The notes under the pieces were generated by a model. That model saw only the letters and a list, made by a program, of their open reading frames with translations. It searched no databases and had not been told where the DNA came from. A program made the translations under genes and the position numbers. Shown piece after piece: positions 13,626 to 22,709 of a DNA stretch of 64,000 nucleotides. Source of the DNA: Singulisphaera sp. GP187 (GTDB taxonomy: Bacteria > Planctomycetota > Planctomycetia > Isosphaerales > Isosphaeraceae); contig NZ_FSRB01000001.1 in NCBI RefSeq assembly GCF_900129635.1, positions 5,731,501 to 5,795,500 of the forward strand, in the 5' to 3' direction. The number at the start of each line of letters is the position of its first letter. Position 1 is the stretch's first letter.

Positions 13626-14022
13626 ATCGTCGCGCTCCTCAAGGGGAGATAGGTGGGCGCGGGCCGTCGGCCGGTCCGACTGGGCGTTTCGAAGGGGCGC
13701 CGGTCTCGACCATCCGAAGAGGTGGTCGTGCCGACCTGCCCGCGCGCCGAGACACCCCGGCGATCGGCCTGAAGGCCGCCGCCGGGGCGATTCGAGCAAT
13801 TCGAGGGAGCGGCGGGCGCCTGGCGCGCGGCTTGGGGCCGGGCCAGGCGTCGTCGCGAACAGAAACGACGGGGTTCGTCACGAGACGTTTCGGTCCAGGT
13901 CAACTCGGCCCTCGTCTCATCCTTAGGCATTGAGGAAGCCGGCGGTCGGTGCGGCCGTCTCGACTTCCTCAACACGTCCTGGAGTGCGAAAGCGATCCCG
14001 GAGTCCGTCGGTCCGGGGCGGA
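13626..14022. other. rplL-rpoB intercistronic region with stem-loop
   Basis: This 397-base spacer holds no gene. Bases 13930-13938 (TTGAGGAAG) and 13964-13972 (CTTCCTCAA) form a perfect 9-bp stem with a GC-rich loop that can pair further. A spacer with an attenuator or RNase III site is known at this position in enterobacteria; a similar role here is inference from position only. Confidence 0.4.
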
Positions 14023-14427
<405 letters not shown>

Positions 14428-14625
14428 GAGTCGTGAGGTCCTTTCCTTTACGCAGCTTTCGGCGAGGGCGGTTGCCCCCGGCGACGTAGAGTGTCGAATA
14501 CCAAAAAAGGCGGATGAATGCGGATCAAAAAAAGGCGCCTTCGCCCTCCGGCACCAGGCCGGAGACGGGACGTCCTACCCAGAGGACCCTTGGCAAGAGG
14601 GTGGCCGCCCGGGAGCTCAATCGGG

Positions 14626-15219
14626 TCAGGCCCCTTCTTCGGCGGCGGGGGCCGGAGTGTCGGCGGCCTCGGTGACGGTGTCGGTCGCGGTCTCGGCCTC
14701 GCCTTCCGGCGCGCCTTCGGACAGAGTTTCCAGCTGGCTCAAGATCCCGCTGGCCGGAGCGTTCGCCAACGACACCACCCGCTGGGCCGGCGACATGGCC
14801 AACGCCGCCACGCGGCCGATCAAGGCCTCGCGGCTGGGCAGCTTGGTGATGTCTTCGACCTGAGCCGGGCCGATGACGACGCCATCAACGGCTCCCCCCT
14901 TGATCTCGGGCTTCTTCAGCGCCTTGACCTGGGTGAAGATCTCCTTGGCCAGTTCGGCGACTCCATCACCGCCCCAGACGGCGACTGATGGGCCTTCCAG
15001 GAACTGGGACAGACCGTCCATCCCCATCTCAGTGAAGATCCGGCGGGCGAGCGTGTTCTTGAGAGTCCGGATCTTGATCGACTTCTTGCGCAGGTCGCGG
15101 CGGAACTGGTGTTCGGCGACCGCGCCCAGCCCTTTGAGGTCCAGGATCAGGACCGAACGGCTGCCGTCCAGTTCAGTCCTCAACTGGTCCATCATCAATT
15201 CTTTGACGTATTTACTCAT
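14626..15219 (-). CDS. rplJ: 50S ribosomal protein L10
   Basis: The 197-aa product has the L10 N-terminal rRNA-binding domain (SVLILDLKGLGAVAEHQFRR; KIRTLKNTLARRIF; GPSVAVWGGDGVAELAKEI) and a C-terminal helix (ISQLETL-like region) that binds L7/L12 dimers. The last 30 or so residues are an acidic Ala/Glu/Thr-rich tail (EGEAETATDTVTEAADTPAP), longer than in E. coli L10. It starts 34 bases after rplA, so the two are cotranscribed and probably share translational control. Confidence 0.95.
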   Translation of the reverse strand: MSKYVKELMMDQLRTELDGSRSVLILDLKGLGAVAEHQFRRDLRKKSIKIRTLKNTLARRIFTEMGMDGLSQFLEGPSVAVWGGDGVAELAKEIFTQVKALKKPEIKGGAVDGVVIGPAQVEDITKLPSREALIGRVAALAMSPAQRVVSLANAPASGILSQLETLSEGAPEGEAETATDTVTEAADTPAPAAEEGA

Positions 15220-15253
15220 GATCGCGTCGCTGCCTCGCTGGGGCGGTTGCCGG

Positions 15254-15931
15254 TCACGCCAGGACCCGGATACCCGGGCTCATGGTGGCCGAGATGGTGA
15301 CCGAGCGGAGGTAAGTCCCCTTAGCGGCCGCCGGCTTGACCGTCTGGAGGTGCTTCAGGAATGCCGTGATGTTCTCGATGAGCTGGGCGTCGGTGAAGTT
15401 CAGCTTACCGACCGGGGCGGCAACATTGCCTCCCTTGTCGTTGCGGAACTCGATCTTGCCCGCTTTGAACTCGCGGACCGCCGAGGTGATGTCGGTGGCC
15501 ACGGTGCCGGAACGCGGTGAGGGCATCAAGCCGCGAGGGCCGAGCAAACGGCCGAGCGGGCCGACCACGCCCATCATGTCCGGGGTCGCCAGCGCGACGT
15601 CGAAGTCCAGGAACCCGCCCTTGATCTTGGCGGCGAGATCGTCGCCACCCACGATGTCGGCGCCGGCGGCCGTGGCCTTCTCGGCGTTATCACCTTGGGC
15701 GAACACGGCGACCCGGACGTTCTTGCCGATCCCGTGCGGCAGGGCGACCGAGCCACGGACGTTCTGGTCGCTCTGACGCGGGTCGATCCCCAGGTTGGTC
15801 GAGACTTCGACCGTCTGGATGAACTTGGTCGTCCCGAAGGTCTTCAAATGACGGATCGCATCCTCGAGAGGGACCGGATCTTCGGTCACCTTCTCGCGCA
15901 AGGCGCGATAGCGTTTCGACTGACTAGGCAA
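15254..15931 (-). CDS. rplA: 50S ribosomal protein L1
   Basis: The 225-aa product matches L1: [11 protein letters not shown] at the start, [27 protein letters not shown]-type core as [34 protein letters not shown] in domain II, and GPGIRV-like ending (SPGIRVLA). L1 binds the L1 stalk of 23S rRNA and in many bacteria represses its own operon. The start codon is TTG at 15931-15929 with GGAGCG seven bases upstream, an uncommon start that fits the known N-terminus. The gap to rplK is 165 bases. Confidence 0.96.
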   Translation of the reverse strand: MPSQSKRYRALREKVTEDPVPLEDAIRHLKTFGTTKFIQTVEVSTNLGIDPRQSDQNVRGSVALPHGIGKNVRVAVFAQGDNAEKATAAGADIVGGDDLAAKIKGGFLDFDVALATPDMMGVVGPLGRLLGPRGLMPSPRSGTVATDITSAVREFKAGKIEFRNDKGGNVAAPVGKLNFTDAQLIENITAFLKHLQTVKPAAAKGTYLRSVTISATMSPGIRVLA

Positions 15932-16096
15932 GTTCGCGCTCCTTTCCGGAGGGCTGCCGCCGTACCGTCACCCGATCGCAGGACGATCGGGCTTCCCCAA
16001 GGGCGGGCGGTCGCGCCAAGGGGGGCCGGGGACCGGGAATTTCCCGCCCCGAGCCGTGGCTGCTCTTCACTGGAAGGGTTGAGACGAGGACCCGGC

Positions 16097-16522
16097 TCAA
16101 CCTTTGATTTCGATCCCCATGCTTCGCGCCGTGCCTGCGATGATTCGGCAGGCATGCTCGATGTCGCGGGCGTTGAGGTCGGCAATCTTGGTTTCGGCGA
16201 TCTTCTTGACTTGTTCGGCGGTCACGCTGCCGACTTTGGTCTTATGGGGCTCGGCCGACCCGGAGGCCACGCCCGCCGTCTGCTTCAAGAGGACGGCGGC
16301 CGGCGGGCTCTTGGTGATGAACTCGAACGAGCGGTCGGAGTAGATCGTGATCTCGACCGGGATCGTCGTCCCCTTCATGTCCTTCGTTCGGTCGTTGAAC
16401 TGCATCACGAACTGACCGATGTTGACACCATGCTGGCCAAGGGCCGGCCCGACCGGGGGCGCGGGGGTCGCCTGCCCGCCCGGACACTGGAGCTTCACCT
16501 TCGCCGTCATCACCTTGGCCAT
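16097..16522 (-). CDS. rplK: 50S ribosomal protein L11
   Basis: The 141-aa product begins [20 protein letters not shown] followed by [14 protein letters not shown], the invariant N-terminal domain bound by thiostrepton, and continues with [17 protein letters not shown] and [20 protein letters not shown]. The start is placed at the ATG at 16522, since the upstream extension is unrelated to L11. L11 binds the GTPase-associated centre of 23S rRNA and is needed for RelA activation in bacteria that have it. Gene order nusG-rplK-rplA is canonical. Confidence 0.97.
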   Translation of the reverse strand: MAKVMTAKVKLQCPGGQATPAPPVGPALGQHGVNIGQFVMQFNDRTKDMKGTTIPVEITIYSDRSFEFITKSPPAAVLLKQTAGVASGSAEPHKTKVGSVTAEQVKKIAETKIADLNARDIEHACRIIAGTARSMGIEIKG

Positions 16523-16623
16523 CGTCGTCTCCCGTCGGGTCCATTGGGGGCACGGCGGCCGAGGGATGGTCGATCTCACCCATCCCGCACACCGCGACAC
16601 CCGGATCCCGCGTTTCCTCTAGG

Positions 16624-17406
16624 TCAGATAGGTTCCACTTGCCAGTATTCGAGGTCGACCGGCGTGGGCCGGTTGAAGATGATCAGCATGACCTTGACCA
16701 AGCCGCGGGCCTCGATCACTTCCTCGACCGTGCCTTCGAAGTTCTCGAACGGACCGTCCTTGATCTTCACCCGATCGCCCCGCTCGACGTTGATCCGGAT
16801 CGTCGGGACCTTGTCGGTCTTGGCCGTTTCCTGGCCAAGCATCTGGTTGACTTCGGTCTCGGTCATCTTCGTCGGCGTGCCATGCGCCCCGACGAAATCG
16901 CCGACACCGGGCGTCTCCCGAACGGTGAACCAGGTCTTCTCGTTGAGCTCCATCTCGACCATGATGTAGCCGGGATAGGTTTTCCGCTCGACGATCCGCT
17001 TCTTGTTGTTCCGGATCTCGGTGATCTTTTCGGTGGGCACCACGATCCGGCTGAAGTAGCGCTCGAGTCCCTGGATCTTGACCCGTCGTTCCAGCGCGTC
17101 GCGAATCGTATCCTCACGCGAGCTCTGGACCTTGAGCACGTACCAAACCAGCTCGATCTTCTCTTCGTCGTCGTCCACGACCGATGCGGTCGCGTCGGGT
17201 TCCGACTCCGGTTCCGATTCAGCTTCAGGCTTGGGTTCCGGGGCGGGTCGAGCCGAGGTCATCGGCGGGCCGCCATCGGGGGTCTGCTCCTCGACTTCGA
17301 ACGCAGGGGAATCATCCTCCGCGGCGAGGGTCGGCGGTTCGTCCGGCCCCAAGGACCCGTTGCCGGGGGGGACCGAATCGGGGATCTCGTCAGTCGGGTG
17401 ACTCAT
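16624..17406 (-). CDS. nusG: Transcription termination/antitermination protein NusG with acidic N-terminal extension
   Basis: The product is 260 aa, about 80 longer than E. coli NusG. Residues 1 to about 82 are low-complexity and acidic, rich in Pro, Glu and Asp. The NGN domain follows (WYVLKVQSSREDTIRDALER, then KTYPGYIMVEMELN and TPGVGDFVGAHGTP), and then the KOW domain (GDRVKIKDGPFENFEGTVEE). The start at 17406 (MSHPTDEIPDS) is preferred; an ATG 27 bases upstream is possible. NusG binds the beta' clamp helices and links RNA polymerase to Rho or ribosomes. The extension resembles those of some other planctomycete NusG proteins, which is recollection only. It lies between secE and rplK. Confidence 0.95.
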   Translation of the reverse strand: MSHPTDEIPDSVPPGNGSLGPDEPPTLAAEDDSPAFEVEEQTPDGGPPMTSARPAPEPKPEAESEPESEPDATASVVDDDEEKIELVWYVLKVQSSREDTIRDALERRVKIQGLERYFSRIVVPTEKITEIRNNKKRIVERKTYPGYIMVEMELNEKTWFTVRETPGVGDFVGAHGTPTKMTETEVNQMLGQETAKTDKVPTIRINVERGDRVKIKDGPFENFEGTVEEVIEARGLVKVMLIIFNRPTPVDLEYWQVEPI

Positions 17407-17520
17407 GCAACGCCATGCGGGGATGGAGGCCAAGAACCAAGGGAAACCACCAACGGGACGCGAGGAGTCCGGAGCCCGCCGCGGCGGAACCGGAGGCGGC
17501 CGGATGGGGACGGGTCGGGG

Positions 17521-18057
17521 TTAGCCGGCACTCGAGCCGAACGCTCCCCCTCCTCCAAATTTCAGGACGCCGAGGATCTGGAGCAGGTTCGACCACACCC
17601 AGTCGACCCCGAACAGATAGACCGACATCAGCACGACGGTCGAGAGGACGACGGTCGTGGCGCGGTAGAGGTCGTCGCGGCTGGTCCACGAGACCTTGTT
17701 CATCTCGGCTTCGGTGGCGATCAGGAATTCGACGAACGGCGGGTATTCCACCAGGCGGAAAATGAACCAGGCGAACGCCAGACCGAGCGCCGTGGGGATT
17801 CCGAATCGAATCGCGGGGCTGGAGGAGAGCAGCGTGTCATAGAGTCGCCAAATCCCCAATGCGACGATGATTCCGAGCCCAGCAGCCGTGTAGATCCGGG
17901 CGTGACGCCCCTGCTTTGGCTTGTGGAGGGTGGCGCTGAAGAGGTTCGTGACGAACAGGGCAAAATCCTTGCGGCGCTTGGATCCTCCTCCCGTCGCCCC
18001 CGCTTTCGGGGGCTTCGACGCCTTCGACGCCGGCGCTCCATCTTTGACTTTGCCCAT
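17521..18057 (-). CDS. secE: Preprotein translocase subunit SecE (enlarged)
   Basis: The 178-aa product keeps the diagnostic SecE core near its C-terminus: EMNKVSWTSRDDLYRATTVV followed by the essential helix (LSTVVLMSVYLFGVDWVW). Ahead of it are a basic Gly/Ala/Lys-rich N-terminus and two additional hydrophobic helices (YTAAGLGIIVALGIW and IPTALGLAFAWFIFRLV), giving three membrane segments as in E. coli SecE, not the single one of most bacteria. SecE clamps SecY in the translocon. The start is ATG at 18057. The secE-nusG order is conserved. Confidence 0.92.
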   Translation of the reverse strand: MGKVKDGAPASKASKPPKAGATGGGSKRRKDFALFVTNLFSATLHKPKQGRHARIYTAAGLGIIVALGIWRLYDTLLSSSPAIRFGIPTALGLAFAWFIFRLVEYPPFVEFLIATEAEMNKVSWTSRDDLYRATTVVLSTVVLMSVYLFGVDWVWSNLLQILGVLKFGGGGAFGSSAG

Positions 18058-18211
18058 GGCTACTTTCTCGCGTGCAAGTGGACGGGACACAACTTCGTGG
18101 AGGTCGGTTCGCGGTCACGGTCGGGGGGAAGGTCTCGGTTCGGGTTAGGTTCCGAGGTGACCTACGGTGGTGTTGCGGAACCGAAACGATCGGTGCCGTT
18201 TCGCCAAGAAG

Positions 18212-18284
18212 CACGAGCGGAGGGAATCGAACCCCCAACCGCCGGTTTTGGAGACCGGTGCTCTACCAATTGAGCTACGCTCGT
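18212..18284 (-). tRNA. tRNA-Trp (anticodon CCA)
   Basis: A 73-nt cloverleaf: acceptor ACGAGCG/CGCTCGT, discriminator G, D-arm GCTC/GAGC, anticodon loop with CCA between CCGGT and ACCGG, and T-arm GGGGG TTCGAAT CCCTC. CCA is not encoded. Trp tRNA between rpmG and secE is a conserved arrangement in several deep bacterial groups. Confidence 0.97.
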
Positions 18285-18430
18285 CGCTAACAAACCCCCT
18301 GAGCGGACCGGCCGGGCCTGACTACGAAGCCCGGCACCAGCGCCGTTGTTGTTTCCATCGAAAATGGGACGGCCCGGCACGGCAAACTCGCCGTCCGCCG
18401 GGTCGGACCATTTCATTTCGTCTCGGTCGC

Positions 18431-18583
18431 CTACTTCTTCCGCGATTCCTTGTGCGGCGTGTGCTTGCGATCGCGCCGGCAGTATTTCTTCAACTCCAGA
18501 CGATCGGCACCGCGTGTTTCTTTCTGCGTCCGGTAGTTCCGGTCTCCGCAGGCGGTGCATTCTAGCCAGACGTACTCGCGCAT
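18431..18583 (-). CDS. rpmG: 50S ribosomal protein L33
   Basis: A 50-codon gene starting ATG at 18583 behind GGGAGTGGG. The product begins MREYVWLECTACGDRNYRTQ and continues to LELKKYCRRDRKHTPHKESR, the standard L33 layout with a CxxC pair near residue 9. The second zinc pair of the Cys-rich L33 type is reduced to one Cys followed by Arg and Asp, so zinc binding is uncertain. L33 contacts the E site on the 50S subunit. It lies between tuf and tRNA-Trp/secE, its common place outside the enterobacteria. Confidence 0.95.
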   Translation of the reverse strand: MREYVWLECTACGDRNYRTQKETRGADRLELKKYCRRDRKHTPHKESRKK

Positions 18584-18610
18584 CTACCCACTCCCGCGCC
18601 GGTGCGAACG

Positions 18611-18645
18611 GCCGCCGCCGCCCTGAAAAAGGGGCGGCTGGCGGC
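18611..18645 (-). terminator. GC-rich hairpin between tuf and rpmG
   Basis: GCCGCCGCCGCCC (18611-18623) and GGGCGGCTGGCGGC (18632-18645) form a stem with an A-rich loop directly after the tuf stop. With no U-tract on the minus strand it may attenuate or process the tuf transcript, uncoupling EF-Tu abundance from rpmG and secE. Confidence 0.4.
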
Positions 18646-18663
18646 AAGTTGCACAGATCAAGG

Positions 18664-19875
18664 TCACTGAAGGATCTTGGTCACAACGCCGGCGCCGACG
18701 GTCTTGCCCCCTTCACGGATGGCGAACCGGAGGTTCTCCTCCATCGCGATGGGGGTGTGCAGCTCGACGGTCATCTTGATGTTGTCGCCGGGCATGCACA
18801 TTTCGGCTTCGCTATTGTCCTCCGAGAGGAGGTTCAAAACCGAGCCGGTCACGTCGGTCGTCCGGAAGTAGAACTGGGGCCGGTATCCCTTGAAGAACGG
18901 CGTGTGCCGTCCCCCTTCGTCCTTCGAGAGGACGTACACCTCGGCCTCGAACTTGGTGTGCGGGGTGATCGATCCGGGCTTGCAGATGACCTGCCCACGC
19001 TCGAGATCGGTCTTTTCAATGCCTCGCAAGAGCACGCCGACGTTGTCTCCGGCCTGGCCGAAGTCCATCGTCTTCTGGAACATTTCAACGCCGGTGACCA
19101 CCGAGTTCTTGTTGGCGTTGAAGCCAACGATCTCGACCGCTTCACCCACCTTGATCGAACCACGCTCAATCTTGCCCGTGCCGACGGTCCCGCGTCCCTT
19201 GATCGAGAACACGTCTTCGATCGGCATCAGGAACGGCTTGTCAACCGCCCGCACCGGCTCGGGAATGTAGTCGTCCATCGACTTGACCAAGTCGAGGATC
19301 GGCTGGGCCGCGACCGGGTCGGTCGGGTTCTCGTAGGCCGGTCGGCTGCATCCGCGAGTGATCGGGATCTCGTCGCCGGGGAACTTGTAGTGGGTCAGGA
19401 GCTCACGAAGCTCCATCTCGACCAACTCCAGCAGTTCCTCGTCGTCGACCAGGTCGATCTTATTGAGGAAGACCACCAGCGCGGGGACACCGACCTGGCG
19501 AGCCAGAAGGATGTGCTCCCGGGTCTGCGGCATCGGTCCGTCGGCGGCCGAGACCACGAGAATCGCACCGTCCATTTGGGCGGCACCCGTGATCATGTTC
19601 TTGATATAGTCAGCGTGACCCGGGCAGTCGATGTGGGCGTAGTGGCGCTTTTCGCTCTCATACTCGACGTGGGAGACGGCAATGGTCACCGTCTTGTTCG
19701 CGTCGCGGACCGTCCCGCCCTTGGCGATGTCCTTGTAATCCTTCTTCTTGGCCTGGCCATGGGCGGCGAGAACCGAGAGGAGGGCTGCCGTGAGCGTCGT
19801 CTTGCCGTGGTCGATGTGCCCGATCGTTCCCACGTTGACGTGTGGTTTTGTCCGGGTGAACGTTTCCTTTGCCAT
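18664..19875 (-). CDS. tuf: Elongation factor Tu
   Basis: The 403-aa product starts [20 protein letters not shown]. The G motifs are GHIDHGKT (residues 19-26), DCPGH (83-87) and NKID, with domains 2 and 3 complete ([33 protein letters not shown]; ending [11 protein letters not shown]). The switch I segment, RGITI in most bacterial EF-Tu, reads KTVTI at residues 61-65; the Mg-coordinating Thr is kept. The preceding residues (KGGTVRDAN) also differ from the usual pattern. I have a recollection of similar sequences in other planctomycetes but cannot verify it. It delivers aminoacyl-tRNA to the ribosome. It is downstream of four tRNA genes, probably in one transcript. Confidence 0.97.
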   Translation of the reverse strand: MAKETFTRTKPHVNVGTIGHIDHGKTTLTAALLSVLAAHGQAKKKDYKDIAKGGTVRDANKTVTIAVSHVEYESEKRHYAHIDCPGHADYIKNMITGAAQMDGAILVVSAADGPMPQTREHILLARQVGVPALVVFLNKIDLVDDEELLELVEMELRELLTHYKFPGDEIPITRGCSRPAYENPTDPVAAQPILDLVKSMDDYIPEPVRAVDKPFLMPIEDVFSIKGRGTVGTGKIERGSIKVGEAVEIVGFNANKNSVVTGVEMFQKTMDFGQAGDNVGVLLRGIEKTDLERGQVICKPGSITPHTKFEAEVYVLSKDEGGRHTPFFKGYRPQFYFRTTDVTGSVLNLLSEDNSEAEMCMPGDNIKMTVELHTPIAMEENLRFAIREGGKTVGAGVVTKILQ

Positions 19876-20032
19876 TGCTTAGCGCCTTACGGCATCCCTG
19901 GTGTTCGTTTGGCGGGGACCCGCCCAGCCGCCCCACACGTCAACAATGGTCCGCTCCGGGCGGGACTACCCAGCGGCCTGGGGCCGACCTCTGGGTCCAA
20001 CTCGCACCGCCCGGACTTGGGCGTCGCCCAAA

Positions 20033-20105
<73 letters not shown>

Positions 20106-20216
20106 ATTTGCTTCAATACCGAATTCGGTGCGATCTTCGGATGTCGGGCGATTCAGGTCTCGTCTTCCATGCCAGGACGTTCAGCCAAGCCTCAACTCCC
20201 CGCCGCCGGACCGGAG

Positions 20217-20287
20217 AGCGGGTGATGGGAATCGAACCCACGTTGCCTGCTTGGAAGGCAGGTACTCTACCATTGAGTTACACCCGC
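20217..20287 (-). tRNA. tRNA-Gly (anticodon UCC)
   Basis: A 71-nt cloverleaf: acceptor GCGGGTG/CACCCGC, anticodon loop CTTCCAA between CCTGC and GCAGG, T-arm GTGGG TTCGATT CCCAT. It lies between the Tyr and second Thr tRNA genes. Confidence 0.97.
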
Positions 20288-20453
20288 GAGAAGCCGAACT
20301 GGCCGCACCAAGTCGGCTGAAGGTCGGTGGATCGTGGGGGAGACTCGTACTTGGCTCTACCCTGGTTATGCCGTCAACTTACCTGATTTCGCTTGAGGAC
20401 TCGAGGCCCTTTCTCAGAAAATTTATGGACCTCGTTACGCGTCGATTCGGTAA

Positions 20454-20535
20454 TGGGTGGAGCAGGATTCGAACCTGCGAAGGCAGAGCCAGCAGATTTA
20501 CAGTCTGCCCCCTTTGGCCACTTGGGTATCCACCC
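20454..20535 (-). tRNA. tRNA-Tyr (anticodon GUA)
   Basis: An 82-nt class II tRNA: acceptor GGGTGGA/TCCACCC, discriminator A, anticodon GTA in CTGTAAA, a long variable arm, and T-arm GCAGG TTCGAAT CCTGC. Confidence 0.97.
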
Positions 20536-20629
20536 GACTTGAACTTTCGGCCTACTGCTTCCTTCGGTTTTCAGGGACTTACTTGAGCGTTGGCGATTCT
20601 CTCGTTTTTTCAACCAGACAGTTCACCAG

Positions 20630-20702
20630 AGCTGGCGGTGAGAGTCGAACTCACAACCGTCGGTTTACAAAACCGGTGCTCTGCCAGTTGAGCTACGCCA
20701 GC
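20630..20702 (-). tRNA. tRNA-Thr (anticodon UGU)
   Basis: A 73-nt cloverleaf: acceptor GCTGGCG/CGCCAGC, D-arm GCTC/GAGC, anticodon loop TTTGTAA, T-arm GTGAG TTCGACT CTCAC. It is the first gene of the tRNA-tuf transcript, about 25 bases downstream of a good promoter. Confidence 0.97.
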
Positions 20703-20726
20703 GTCGGCAAGGCCGTGAAATTCCCA

Positions 20727-20754
20727 AATATACCGTCGTGGCTGTTCGTTGCAA
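20727..20754 (-). promoter_or_regulatory. Promoter of the tRNA(4)-tuf operon
   Basis: On the minus strand TTGCAA (20754-20749) is followed after 16 bases by TATATT (20732-20727), which ends 24 bases before the first tRNA. Position and match strength fit a housekeeping promoter for stable RNA. The rest of 20703-21035 holds no gene and separates it from the sigma factor stop. Confidence 0.7.
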
Positions 20755-21035
20755 GATCTCTTTTCGCCGATCCGGCGGAATTCGACCTGCGTGGAACTCA
20801 AGGCTAACGACTGGCTCTGATTACCGAGGGTTGCCCCGCAGGCTCTCAAGAGCGAAGACGACCGCGTTCGTCCGGCGACGTTATTTGGTGCCGCCGGTGA
20901 AACGCGGTCGAATGCCGTCTTAACATCGCTTCATTTTTGGAGCGACATCATGAATGGACTATATTAGCGACCCGATGTCCGGTTCGGCAAGGGGGTAGTT
21001 CGGAAAATCTTCCATTTCTTTGGATCGCGGCGGGC

Positions 21036-22709
21036 TTACAGCATGGGAAGGTCGAGTTTCTCCTCGATGGCGATCCGGCGGAGCTTGTCTTGGGCTCGCG
21101 ATTCGATCTGGCGGACCCGTTCTTTGGTGATCCCGAGTTCACGGCCCAACTGCTCCAGGGTTTGCTCGCCGACTCCGTTGATGCCGTAGCGGCTGATGAT
21201 GATCCGCCGCTCGCGTTCGTCGAGTCGTCCGAGCATCCCTTTGACCGCTTCCTGGTTGCGGCGTTGGGCCGACTCGTATTCGTGCTCGTCGATTCGGGTG
21301 TCGGCGGCCGCCTCGAACATCTCTTCGTGGCCGGTGACGAACCGGTCGCGCCGGTAGTTCTCTTCGGGGATGGTTCGGGCGAAGTTTTTCATGATCGCCC
21401 ACGAGGCGTACGTGCTGAACTTATTCCCTCGGGCGTAGTCGAACTTTTCCACGGCGCGGATGAGCGACATGTTGCCGTCGGAGACCAGCTCGAAGAAGTT
21501 ATTCGACGGGCCGACGTGTCGCTTGGCGATCGAGACGACGAGGCGGAGGTTGGAGCGGATAATCTGGTTCTTGACCGCCAACGCCTCTTCTTGGAGCCGT
21601 TCGATCTCGTCGAGGTCGCCGGTGCGCGCTCGGCCGGGATCGATCTGGTCGCGGAGTCGGTTGGCGAGGCACTTTAAGTAGTTCATCTTGCGGAACAGGT
21701 GGGCTTCCTGTTCGCGGCCGAGTAAGGGGACCTCGTAAAGACTGGCCAGGTAGGGGGGAAGTCCCTTGGGAGCTTTGGTGCGCCGCGGGGCTTTGCCGTC
21801 GGCCGGGAGGGGCATTGGCCCCAAGATCGCCTCGGCGGCCGCGGGATCGTCGAAGCTGGGATGCGCCATGAATTCGAGCTTCACGCTCAAGATCCGCAAG
21901 GCACGCATCTCGTTGATGGCGCGGTAGACGCTCGAGCGGGTCCGGTTGAATTGGGTGGCCAGGACCTCGGCCGAGACGCCGCGGCGATAGAGCCGGTAGA
22001 TTTGCCCCTTGGCCTCCTCGTCGAGAGGTCCGGTCATCGGGGGAAAGATGGCCCGGTCGGGATGACCGCGGTCGTAGCTTTTCAGAGTCGATCGTACGGT
22101 TTCCGTGGAGCGTCCCATTTTGCGAGCGATCCTCCGCGCAATCTCGACCAGACCCCCCTGGCCGACCTGCGCCATCCGACGAGCGCGGCGAATGATCTCG
22201 TCACGCTCCTCGTCAGTCAAAAGTCGGAACCGAGTTCCCCGGTCGACCTGATCGCGGTGCGACTCAACGAATCGCATCACGCTCGACTCGAGAAACCCGA
22301 CCTTGGTGCGCCCGTCGATGACAAACCGCCGGGCCACTAACCCTTGCCGCCGCCACCGCGTGATCGTCCGGGTCGACACGTTGAAGCGGAGACCGACCGC
22401 CTCAACCGTCAGCACCGGCTCAGCCGCTTGCTCGACCGCCTGCCCTACCGTTCCTGACAGATCCTCAATGAAGAGACGGAGGTCGTGGCGAACCCCACTC
22501 CCCTCCAACAGAAGCTCAGGCGCCGTCTCGGGGCGATACCCCTTGATGCGATACCAGAGATACTCATACGGATATTGCTTCTCCGGCTGAATCTCCCCCA
22601 GCAACGTCTCGGCCCGATCAACCTGTTCGAGTCGCTCCTGCTTCGGAGCGAACCGAGCCTGTTGCTCCTTCAGCTGTTTCAGAGCCGGGTGGCAATAACT
22701 GCTCCCCAT
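21036..22709 (-). CDS. Sigma-70 family RNA polymerase sigma factor with three N-terminal HTH segments
   Basis: The 557-aa product ends in a sigma-70 module: a region 1.2-like helix (about 317-350), region 2 (381-452) with RSNLRLVVSIAKRHV, LVSDGNMSLIRAVEKFDYAR and FSTYASWAIMKNFARTI, a short linker in place of a full region 3, and region 4 (495-550) with EQTLEQLGRELGITKERVRQ and IESRAQDKLRRI. The first 300 residues are not typical of sigma factors. They hold a MerR-like HTH (about 99-150, LTVEAVGLRFNVSTRTITRW), a second HTH (183-212, VEIARRIARKMGRSTETVRS) and a third (244-270, VSAEVLATQFNRTRSSVYRA). Region 1.1 is absent. It could be a primary or alternative sigma; the autonomous HTH units suggest direct binding upstream of target promoters. 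GGGAG lies 10 bases before the start. Confidence 0.9.
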   Translation of the reverse strand: MGSSYCHPALKQLKEQQARFAPKQERLEQVDRAETLLGEIQPEKQYPYEYLWYRIKGYRPETAPELLLEGSGVRHDLRLFIEDLSGTVGQAVEQAAEPVLTVEAVGLRFNVSTRTITRWRRQGLVARRFVIDGRTKVGFLESSVMRFVESHRDQVDRGTRFRLLTDEERDEIIRRARRMAQVGQGGLVEIARRIARKMGRSTETVRSTLKSYDRGHPDRAIFPPMTGPLDEEAKGQIYRLYRRGVSAEVLATQFNRTRSSVYRAINEMRALRILSVKLEFMAHPSFDDPAAAEAILGPMPLPADGKAPRRTKAPKGLPPYLASLYEVPLLGREQEAHLFRKMNYLKCLANRLRDQIDPGRARTGDLDEIERLQEEALAVKNQIIRSNLRLVVSIAKRHVGPSNNFFELVSDGNMSLIRAVEKFDYARGNKFSTYASWAIMKNFARTIPEENYRRDRFVTGHEEMFEAAADTRIDEHEYESAQRRNQEAVKGMLGRLDERERRIIISRYGINGVGEQTLEQLGRELGITKERVRQIESRAQDKLRRIAIEEKLDLPML

